DNA from: Zeugodacus cucurbitae
Lineage: Eukaryota > Arthropoda > Insecta > Diptera > Tephritidae
Direction: 5' to 3'
Length of the DNA stretch: 64,000 bases
NCBI RefSeq assembly: GCF_028554725.1
Contig: NC_071668.1
Coordinates: 46,543,732-46,607,731, forward strand
This document shows, in pieces, positions 55,945 to 64,000 of this stretch (position 1 is the stretch's first letter; every line of letters starts with the position of its first letter). A program made the position numbers and the translations under genes. The notes below the pieces were generated by a model. The model saw nothing but the letters and a program-made list of their open reading frames with translations. It did not search any database and was not told where the DNA came from.

Positions 55945-56659
55945 TGCTAATAAATTTAATGAACTTGTATACACTCTCAGAAATGTTCTTAACGTAATCC
56001 CGCCACTAGAACTATCTGAAACAAGTGCAAATTTGTATATCCAATAAAATTGTTGAAATTTAGAATATTTGCATACATATCGACCCTATTTGGCCAACAG
56101 CCACAAACCTTGAACTTTTGTTTTCAGTGATATCCCTTTCGTAGTCAGATGTTTTTCCTTTATTACGCTAACATGTATGTATTACCAAACTTCTGAAATT
56201 ATTTTATTATATCAATAAAGTATATTTTGACTTCTATTAAAAATTATTTTGCAAATCCTTGGCTGACATTTCACTCTCGCTGTTCACATTTTATATCTCC
56301 TGTTGTCTGATTGGAAATTTTCCGAAATTCTGTTAGGATTAGAAAAGCAAAGAAGCAGAGTTGCATTATTTATAATAGTTTGCAGATGTCAAATGTACAT
56401 ATTATTCTCCCCACATTTCACCACTTTTGGTTTTTGTCTTGGATAAAACAATGAATTACCAACTACCTTAGGGCGAAATTAAAACAATACACAGAGTTAT
56501 ACTGGAATCGAAATAATAAACCATAGTAGCTTTGATCTGATAAAGCCACAAGTATCTTTGGAAAGACTGATACTTATTTGCATGTATTTAATTTGATAAT
56601 TATGCATAGATTGTGAGACAAATCTGAGTATTGGAAAGGACAATTTAATCCAAGAAGTA
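55945..56659. other. Lcmt1 upstream region
   Basis: Contains the presumed Lcmt1 5' UTR (acceptor-like TTGTTTCAG near 56020) and promoter. No core element can be assigned. Confidence 0.4.
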
Positions 56660-56963
56660 CAGTAGAAACTCGATTAACCGGACTAATTGTTGTCGATATG
56701 CATTCGGCATAGGCATATGAACGGCACATATAAGTGTAGAAATACTATGTGTTTTTTTTTTTGGTTTGGTGGAAATGAGTCTTAGTAATTTTTGATATTA
56801 GTATTAGTACTCATTTGCACTAATTTGTTTGTCTCATGAGTTAGTGCACTAATTTCATTAGTACTCAATGCAGATCTCTGATACATATAAATTGGTAGCG
56901 GTTGGTAGTCCGGATAATCGCGAATCCGTATAACTGAGGGCCGGATAAACGAGTTTCTACTGT
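56660..56963. mobile_element. 304-bp pogo/Tigger-like MITE
   Basis: The left end CAGTAGAAACTCGATTAACC and the right end GGATAAACGAGTTTCTACTG form TIRs of about 22 bp, flanked by TA on both sides (56658-56659, 56964-56965). The sequence CAGTA.AA.CTCG.TTA.CCGG is typical of pogo/Tigger/jerky-type elements. It carries extra subterminal CGGATAATCGCGAATCCG. No ORF. Confidence 0.72.
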
Positions 56964-57601
56964 ATATGGTTATTAACATTGAGAAATTATCTTTGGTGAC
57001 TGAAATGCGAAGATTCCTAATTTGGAGCCCGTAATTGATAAGCGAAGATTCTTAAAGTATATAAGGAAAGGTATTCATAGATTTTTATACGTAACTGACA
57101 CTAGTATTTATGGGTGCTCTTTAATACTGTTCTCATAATAAATTGAAATTATCTTCGATACTGGAATATAAAAATTTATTCATGTCTAAAATACAGTAGT
57201 AATTTTTTTTAAATTCGAATCCATTTTAGAAGAACGAGCTGTTAGAAGAAGGAGCTGCTCGAAGCGCTGAGTTGGCAACTGGAAACTTTGAACGCGTTTT
57301 CTTCAAAACTGTTTTTCAAACTTTCCTCATGAAATTTGTTGGGTGCACTTGGCACTGTCTTGGTGCATTCCATGCATTTAAGCTTACAGATAAACGCTGC
57401 TATTTTTTTTAATAAACTTAAAGCACTATATATTTACTGATCGTAAAAAAAAGTAAAAAACTCAAATAAAAAACAGGGTGTCACATGGGATGATCCCCTT
57501 AATGGGTTAGGTGGGTTTCAGAGGCTAAGGTATTTTTAAGGTATAAGGTATTTTTTAATTTTATATAAATATATAAAAAAATATATATGTGTATATATAT
57601 A
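56964..57601. other. Spacer between two TIR elements
   Basis: AT-rich, with an AATATATAAAAAAATATATATGTG-like simple region near 57570. No gene seen. Confidence 0.45.
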
Positions 57602-58188
57602 CAGTGGATCATCCATAACTCGCCCTTCTATAACTCGAAGATCTCCAAAACTTGAACTTTTGAATTGGCACTAGCTTTTAGAAGTCAAATTTCATACAAA
57701 TTTTCTTCCATAATTCAAACTTCTATAACTCGAAGTTCTCCACAACTCGAACTCTTAAATTGGCAATAGAAGTCAAATTTCATACAAATTTACTTCCATA
57801 AATCGAACTTTTCGAAAAGGGTACAATACAAAATTTAAAATTTTACAATCGAGGCAAAATTTTAAAAGAGTCCCTCTATATCGTATGGACCTGTACAAAA
57901 AATATGATATTACACTTATGGGTTGCATAAATCTTGTAACAAAGGCATGGGATACAGACGTCAAGAGCCAAACAATAGGAAACTGCAACAAACAAAACTA
58001 CATAATGCATGTTTTAACGTATGTACATAAAACTTTATGCGAAGTAAATAAATAAAACTGGGTAAACATTTATATTTTACAGAGTTTTCAAAAATTGAAT
58101 GTTTTAATGAAAATTCTATAACTCGAAGTCTCTCTAACTCGAAGTTTTTTTGTGGATTATGGTGATTCGAGTTAGAGAAGTTCCACTG
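57602..58188 (+). mobile_element. CAGTGGAACTTC-family TIR element, complete (587 bp, TA-flanked)
   Basis: Starts CAGTGGATCATCCATAACTC and ends TTCGAGTTAGAGAAGTTCCACTG, with TA on both sides. It aligns along its length with 31915-32506. It is the reference used to recognise the LTR-split copy at 37284/41381. Confidence 0.75.
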
Positions 58189-59883
58189 TATATACATACA
58201 ATTTTTCAAAAAGCTGTAAAATATATGTAGATTTATAAAGCCGTAAAAGCTGTACGAAATTATAGACCAAATGTCGGTAATTTCGTAAAATATTTTCAAT
58301 AAAGTTTAGGTCGGGGCACTGCGAAGATCACCTTGATTTGCTTCACTTATTTGACTACCTCTGTATATATATTTTATTTAAACAATTCTGCATATCAAAG
58401 ATACATATTTTAACAGTATTTTGTGAAATTTTTATTTACAAATACCGAAAACTCAGCCGTTGGCACTTCATCTCCCATGACGTGTCCAAAAAAAGATCTT
58501 GCGCTGGACAGCATAACTCATTATTGGTTCATCTAAAATCTATAAACCAAAAATATTTCGATAGTACATGGCTCAATCTAGTTAATGAACGAAGGAAAAA
58601 AGGAAATATTAAAACGAATAACCTTTTTGAGAAATCGTGTCCACAGACTTAAAAATTGAGTTTTGAAATTAACGCATTTAAAGCTCATTCAAACTGACGT
58701 GGCCTGATGCGCGTATCTTCCAAAGGGTTTATCTCTTATAATTTTACTCCTATTGATTTGATATTTTTGGATAATATAATATTTTAAACATAATGCACTA
58801 TTTAATAAAAACAAACAAAAATTTCGAATTTTGAAATTTTGAAACCCACCTAACCTCATAAGACTGCAATCAGCATCGACCAAACAAAGTTACATTAAGT
58901 TAAGTTAAGTTATACATATGTATTTATAAACTCAAAGAAACTTGGTGTCACCTCTGATAGTCTCTCTACCCTACAACTCGCACAGAACGGGTAGCAGGAA
59001 TAGAAATCTGGACTATAATAGCAACAGCACACACATAAACCTATCCATTCAAATAATACATAAAAAACAATAAAAATAACAGCAACAATTGTATTGATAT
59101 TTTCAATTTATTGACGAATTCCGATTGGAGATCTAACAGTATCCATATACATAAACTTAATATATGTAATTGTCATATGTATGTACATAAACAAATATGT
59201 ATTGAGTATACTCTGATTAATGAATAACTATGCATTATTTTATTCTAAACTTACAGCCAATAATTCATTACTATACTACTTGTTGTACTGCTATTACTAA
59301 TAACTAATAGACTAAATTTACTTACATACAAATATTATTATATAACTATTAGTCAGCTTACTACAAATCAGCAATATCAATTAAAATAAATTTTTGAACT
59401 CAACAAAGCCTAAATACATACATATAGTGTGCCTTATAAATCACTTAACATAAAACTATTACAAATTGCAAAATATAACTAGAGTTAAGAACTAGATACG
59501 TATAAAAAGATAAATTCAGTTGGGAAGAACATTCTCTGAAATGCATGTATGTATGTCTGCATGTAAATATGAGCTATTAGTTATTTATTTACATATTTAC
59601 TAAAGTCCCTGTGTTCAACATATACTTATGTATTTCTAAAGTAGTTTTCAACTTTTCGAACAATTTAAAACAGTTCAGGCAATATGCCTCATATTGAAAT
59701 ACACGACTTTCATACCATACATACATACGTAGGGTACGCAGTCGTATTTTTCGAAATGCTCAATTCACGAACAATATACATATAAATATTATAAATATAG
59801 TATTTACATATAAGTCTCGAGCATTTAATCTATAAACTTCCGTTCATATAGTCCTTGGCGTTGGCAACGCGTAAACTCCTATT
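58189..59883. other. Spacer and bib 3' flank
   Basis: ORFs at 58338-58652 (plus) and 58689-58883 (minus) have no recognisable domain. The right part (about 59000-59883) is AT-rich with many TACATA/ATGTATG runs and probably includes the bib 3' UTR. Confidence 0.4.
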
Positions 59884-61311
59884 TCAATTGCTCCGCATTG
59901 GCAACATGCCATAGTGTTGTTGTTGTTGCTGTTGTGTGGGTTGATGTTGCTGAACTAAGATTTGTTGTTGTTGTTGCGTTTGCTGTTGCTGCTGTTGTGG
60001 CGGTGGTTGCTGCTGCGATTGTTGCGTGGTCTGTTGTGGTGGTGGTGGCATACCTTGTCCGGCACCCGCCGAATATGTGACTACGCCGGTTGTGATTTGC
60101 GGCGGCTGAGACACCACAACTGGTGCCGTTACTTTGCGCTCTGACTGAGTACGAATTGGCGGTGGCGCAATGACTTGGGAATGACTCGATGGCATTGGCG
60201 GTGGTGGGGCATACATGAGCATCGGTTCACCACTATTTGGATTACGTGCCGGTGGGGTTACTGCTGAGCCATGGTATGATCCATATGAACTGTCATCCGA
60301 TTGTGCGGATTGGCCACGATTTCGATGCATAGCCATGCCGTAAGCTGACTCGGGCCGACGATCGTATTTCACATTACCATCGACTGGGTTAGGATTATGA
60401 CGTGTGCCATATACCGGCTGAAAGCCCTGTTGACCATCCTGACTGTTGGGTTGTGGTTGGTGATGTTGAGGTTGTTGGGCTGGTTGATGTTGATGGTGCT
60501 GTTGTTGTTGATGATGTTGTTGCTGTTGGTGATGATGTTGATGCTGCTGTTGTGACTGCTGCTGATGAGATTGCTGATGCTGCTGTTGCTGTTGTTGCTG
60601 TTGTTGGTGTTGTTGTTGTTGCTGCTGTTGTTGTGATTGCCTTGTTGAACCCCTTATGCCGTATATGCTCTCTGAACGCTGCTGCAACTGATTCTGTACA
60701 TTCTGATTTTGCAAATGTGACGACTGCGCCTGCGTTTGTGTTTGTGTCATACGCATGCCATATAAACTTTGTGCCGGTACTAACGGGCCCGGACGTGGTA
60801 CAATCTCCCGATTAATAGCTGTGTTACTCTTGGTGTATACAGACTGTGAGCGGTTGAGGTTGGTGCGTGTGAGTGTGGGCGAGCGGCAGTACAGGGAACG
60901 TGTGCCTCCATATAATGGCTCTGGCTGATCGAATTTATTCAACGGCGGTGCTGTGTACAGATTCTGGCAATAATTCGCTGCACCAGGAATGGTGCCAGTG
61001 TTACTTGCGACCGCAGTTTTGGCGCTCGTCTGTCCACGGGGATATGTACCTTGAGGATATTTGACTGGCATGTGTGGCTTCTCAACGTCCACATCGTAAT
61101 TTAATTCATCTTCGGAATGTATGGAGGAAGAGTCGTTATCGACACTTGGTTTGTGTACACGTGAGTTGCGACGCGTACTGAAAACATATTCGAATAACAA
61201 GCCAGACGCCATGCCGCCAACAAGTGGACCGAACCAATAGACCCAGTGATTATCCCATTTATTCAGTACAAAAGATGGACCCAACGAACGAGCCGGATTT
61301 AAATAAGGCAT
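59884..61311 (-). CDS. bib: bib final exon: last helix and Gln-rich cytoplasmic tail
   Basis: 475 codons after acceptor TTTTTACAG. The first residue is the Met of S-MPYLNPARS and is internal, not a start. The Gln/His repeats are encoded by mixed CAG/CAA/CAC/CAT codons, so they should be relatively stable. Confidence 0.9.
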   Translation of the reverse strand: MPYLNPARSLGPSFVLNKWDNHWVYWFGPLVGGMASGLLFEYVFSTRRNSRVHKPSVDNDSSSIHSEDELNYDVDVEKPHMPVKYPQGTYPRGQTSAKTAVASNTGTIPGAANYCQNLYTAPPLNKFDQPEPLYGGTRSLYCRSPTLTRTNLNRSQSVYTKSNTAINREIVPRPGPLVPAQSLYGMRMTQTQTQAQSSHLQNQNVQNQLQQRSESIYGIRGSTRQSQQQQQQQQHQQQQQQQQQHQQSHQQQSQQQHQHHHQQQQHHQQQQHHQHQPAQQPQHHQPQPNSQDGQQGFQPVYGTRHNPNPVDGNVKYDRRPESAYGMAMHRNRGQSAQSDDSSYGSYHGSAVTPPARNPNSGEPMLMYAPPPPMPSSHSQVIAPPPIRTQSERKVTAPVVVSQPPQITTGVVTYSAGAGQGMPPPPQQTTQQSQQQPPPQQQQQQTQQQQQILVQQHQPTQQQQQQHYGMLPMRSN

Positions 61312-62377
61312 CTGTAAAAAACAAAAACAAATATATATAAATTATATTAACGTAAGTACAAATGTCCACAAAGGACAGAGTTCAGAACTGTCTAAGTGAG
61401 ATTTTCTGCAAATGCAGAGATCTGCCTGTTAACCTAAGTACAAATGTAGCGTAAAGCTTTTAACAGATTTAAGACTATGTAAATATGGTGTGCTTAATTG
61501 GCTAATTTTGATATACTCTTCATATATGAAGCATATTATAAATTGTTGCGAAATTGTCATATTTTTTTATATCATATTTTCAATTCTTTATGCTTAAATA
61601 ACGACATACTAAACACAGCCGCATACAGACGGACATAAACAAATGCGTACAACAACAACAATAATGCATTGTTGTGTAGTTTCAAGATTTCTGAATGGTC
61701 ATTGATTTTCTACCTCCGTTCTCTTCTTTATATCGGCTACATTCGCATTAAAAATTCCGAAACGGCAGGTGTTTTCTACCAATGTCATCAACAGGTATAC
61801 TTAGGTATGTACGAGTGGATGTCTTAAAACGAGTATGAGCGAAGTTACATACATTCATAACGTGCTCTTGGGTACGCAGAGCTAATCGGGTTTCATTGCT
61901 ACCTTAATTTACGAGTAAATTCCGACGTTGTCACAGTTATCGCCGCCCTACTCATTATCATTGCGACATAGCGAATTTGATTTTTAACTGCTCTGCAAAG
62001 TTCATACCAACTAGTTTTTAAGTCTATTTTAAATAAATTACCACGGCTGACTGACGTTACAAATTGTCAAAAGGATATGCCATATAATGGCAATTAAGCG
62101 GTCATGCGTTTGTGTACAGGTAATATGTGCTTATATATACAGTAATCTAGTTATATAGAATATACTTACAGAAACGAAACTGCATGCACTGTACGCACAC
62201 CCCACTGTGATGGCTGAGTTGCCCATGAAACGCTTCATGGAGTCGGTTGAAACGAAATAAGTGAGTACAACGACAAAAGTCAGGCTGAATTCCACACCGA
62301 ATCGTTCCCAGGCGGCCAATGAGGCGCTGTGAGATATTGCAGCCTGTAGATTGCCCTGATAACCAGGCACGGTAACA
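59884..62377 (-). CDS. bib: big brain (bib), aquaporin-family neurogenic protein, last two exons
   Basis: A membrane protein of the MIP/aquaporin fold that, in flies, supports Notch-dependent lateral inhibition and acts as an ion channel. Two exons are in the window: 62377-62170 (TVPGYQGNLQAAISHSASLA, WERFGVEFSLTFVVVLTYFV, ending CAYSACSFVS; membrane helices 4-5) and 61311-59884 (MPYLNPARSLGPSFVLNKWD, with the second NPA box and helix 6, then a ~420-residue cytoplasmic tail). The join is in frame. The tail has SIHSEDELNYDVD, GGTRSLYCRSPTLTR, a long Gln/His tract (about 60455-60640), AQSDDSSYGSYHGSAVTPPAR, a second Gln tract and the end HYGMLPMRSN, as in Drosophila. The N-terminal exons with the first NPA box lie past 64000. 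Confidence 0.92.
60450..60640 (-). repeat. CAG/CAA/CAC codon repeat in bib
   Basis: About 65 codons of almost pure Gln and His, interrupted by Ser, Ala and Pro. Read on the plus strand it produces long spurious Val-rich ORFs (TGTTGTTG frames). Confidence 0.85.
61312..62169. other. bib last intron
   Basis: About 860 bp, GT..AG. No transposon recognised. Confidence 0.6.
62170..62377 (-). CDS. bib: bib penultimate exon: helices 4-5
   Basis: 208 nt between acceptor CTTTTAG and donor GTAAGTATA. It begins with the third base of a Gly codon, then VTVPGYQGN. It contains STDSMKRFMGNSAITVGCAY. Confidence 0.88.
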
Positions 62378-62894
62378 CTAAAAGTAGAAAAAAAATTAAG
62401 ATATAATTAATTTAAAATTGTAAAATACTAAAATACTGAAAAAATGATTATGAAAACCTAATCTTATAAATGTATTTGCAGTTAAATAGGTTGATGTGCA
62501 CCTACATCTGCACATGCATACGATATTTATGGGCATATAAAGGAATTACATATATCTCTGTGACCTCGGATTAAACTGCGATAATTTATATATATACATA
62601 CATATATATATTTATTATACAAGTATAACATACACATGTTTTTTTTTTTAATTTTCCAAGTCTTGGCACAAGAAATTTCGTTTGAAATGCAAAATTTCAC
62701 ACAAACTAATTATAATTTGTTAATTAGTAACCAATTTTAGAATTTCCGACAGTATTGGACAGAACTAAAGCACCCTTAGTGCGTTTTTTTAAATATATTC
62801 ACTTACAATAAAGCAATTTAATTTTTATTATTTTCTTGTGATTTTAAAAGTTTTTGTGCCAATATTTTGTAGATAATCTGTTATTTTAGATAAA
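62378..62894. other. bib intron, unique part
   Basis: AT-rich intron DNA with a TATATATACATACATATATATA microsatellite near 62590-62612. No exon recognised. Confidence 0.5.
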
Positions 62895-63522
62895 TCTTCT
62901 TCTTCTTGACTGGCGTAGACACCGCTTACGCGGTTATAGCCGAGTCCAAAACAGCGCGCCACGCATCTCTCCTTCTGGCAGTTTGGCGCCAATTGGTTAT
63001 TCCAAGCGAAGCCAGGTCCCTCTCCACCTGGTCCTTCCATCGGAGTGGAGGTCTCCCTCTTCCTCTGCTTCCACCAGCGGGTACTGCATCGAATACTTTC
63101 AGAGCTGGAGCACCTTCATCCATTCGAACAACATGTCCTAGCCAGCGTAGCCGCTGTTTTTTTATTCGCTGGACTATGTCTATGTCGTCGAATAACACAT
63201 ACAGCTCATCGTTCCATCCTCTGCGGTATTCGCCGTTGCCAATTCTTAAGGGACCATAAATCTTCCGCAAAACCTTTCTCTCGAAAACTCCTAGTGCCGT
63301 CTCATCGGATGTTGACATCGTCCACGCTTCTGCACCGTAAAGTAGGACGGGAATGATGAGAGACTTGTAGAGTTTGGTTTTTGTTCGTCGAGAGAGGACT
63401 TTACTTTTCAATTGCCTACTTAGTCCATAGTAGCACCTGTTGGCAAGAGTGATTCTGCGTTGGATTTCCAGGCTGACATTGTTATTGCTGTTAATGCTGG
63501 TTCCCAGGTAGACGAAATTATC
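62895..63522 (-). mobile_element. RTE-type LINE 3' end, inverted, in bib intron (copy 1)
   Basis: Read on the minus strand: SRRTKTKLYKSLIIPVLLYG, EAWTMSTSDETALGVFERKV, RKIYGPLRIGNGEYRRGWND, RLRWLGHVVRMDEGAPALKV and GRGRPPLRWKDQVERDLASL over a single 161-codon open frame, then the 3' tail with AAGAAGAAGA at 62895. The frame is intact in this piece. 5'-truncated at about 63522, where copy 2 begins. Confidence 0.8.
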
Positions 63523-64000
63523 TTCTTCTTCTTCTTAACTGGCGTAGAAACCGCTTACGCGGTTATAGCCGAGTCCACAACAGTGCGCCACGCATCTCTC
63601 CTTTTGGCGGTTTGGCGCCAATTGGTAATACCAAGTGAAGACAGGTCCTTCTCCACCTGGTCCTTCCACCGGAGTGGAGGTCTCCCTCTTCCTCGGCTTC
63701 CACCAGCGGGTACTGCATCGAAAACTTTCAGAGCTGGGGCACTTTCATCCATTCGAACAACATGACCCAGCCAGCGTAGCCGCTGTTTTTTTATTCGCTG
63801 GACTATGTCTATGTCGTCGAACAACACATACAGCTCATCATTCCATCTTCTGCGGTATTCGCCGTTGCCAATGTTTAAGGGACCGTAAATCTTCCGCAAA
63901 ACCTTTCTCTCGAAAACTCCTAGTGCCGTCTCATCGGATGTTGACACCGTCCACGCTTCTGCACCATAAAGTAGGACGGGAATGATGAGGGACTTGTAGA
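63523..64000 (-). mobile_element. RTE-type LINE 3' end, inverted, in bib intron (copy 2, continues past the window)
   Basis: Same C-terminal domain as copy 1, over a 130-codon open frame, with tail (AAG)n at 63523-63540. The two copies are head to tail and look nearly identical, suggesting recent activity or local duplication. The upstream part of copy 2 is outside the window. Confidence 0.8.

Noticed and set aside
58338..58652. 104-codon plus-strand ORF near 58.4 kb
   Set aside because: No recognisable domain, no splice partners and no ortholog recalled. Left as spacer.
60402..60815. 137-codon plus-strand Val-rich ORF, and similar ones at 59898-60144
   Set aside because: Antisense reading of the CAG/CAA repeat of bib. 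Pure low complexity.
1..64000. tRNA, rRNA, snRNA or microRNA genes
   Set aside because: No cloverleaf, conserved rRNA stretch or snRNA motif was recognised on either strand by reading. A covariance-model search could not be run.

Overview
The window is eukaryotic nuclear DNA from a higher fly (Diptera, Schizophora). It is probably a tephritid fruit fly or a close relative. The evidence is five spliced genes with clear insect orthologues, short introns with GT..AG borders, AT-rich spacers, and a very heavy load of dispersed transposable elements. All exon borders were placed by hand from reading frame, splice consensus and remembered family sequences; no search or alignment was run.

Host genes, left to right: (1) the complex I subunit ND-B17/NDUFB6 (11934-12641, minus, 3 coding exons); (2) the nuclear exosome RNA helicase Mtr4 (13176-16448, plus, 4 exons), divergent from ND-B17 across about 530 bp; (3) a neuroligin, best matched to fly Nlg2 (21929-33145, minus, 6 coding exons, introns stuffed with transposons); (4) the PP2A leucine carboxyl methyltransferase Lcmt1 (54748-55944, minus, 3 exons); (5) the 3' half of big brain, bib (59884-62377, minus, last two exons; the rest lies beyond the right edge). 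A sixth, probably transposon-derived, Myb/SANT-like gene lies at 18468-19105.

Mobile DNA fills most of the rest. The dominant repeat is a ~1.2 kb family with at least twenty copies. It starts TATACTCTCGCAAC, carries a CTGTCCGT-rich block and several CACGCCCAC blocks, and ends in a short hairpin (GTTCGG..CCGAAC) followed by CCTTACTTGTT. Its layout closely resembles Drosophila DINE-1/INE-1, the non-autonomous Helentron relatives; I call it the HINE-like family. A second family with the same layout (29105-30849) has one copy of the first nested inside it. Other elements are a young, pol-deleted BEL/Pao LTR retrotransposon (37337-41375) with LTRs that read as identical and a 5-bp target duplication; RTE-type LINE pieces at 1-430, 16830-17735, 31251-31342, 35155-37283 and 62895-64000; LINE pieces with RNase H at 3661-5176, 34773-35130 and 51108-52528; a LINE 3' end at 49860-50235; TIR elements flanked by TA; and fossils of Tc/mariner-like and piggyBac-like transposases.

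The most unusual object is a 1,874-bp TIR element at 7563-9436 that cleanly interrupts a HINE-like copy. It has 10-bp TIRs, a TATA target duplication, five copies of a GGTCGCGAACGTACG motif near its ends, and a decayed gene of an uncharacterised multicopy protein family (FSDG..SQFKN motif). Other points of interest are a perfect 15-bp stem-loop seven bases after the neuroligin stop codon, a stop-free 69-nt in-frame neuroligin intron, a ~0.8 kb palindrome at 46.6-47.4 kb, and duplicated upstream blocks with a GCCGTCTGTCA hairpin in front of the Myb/SANT-like gene.
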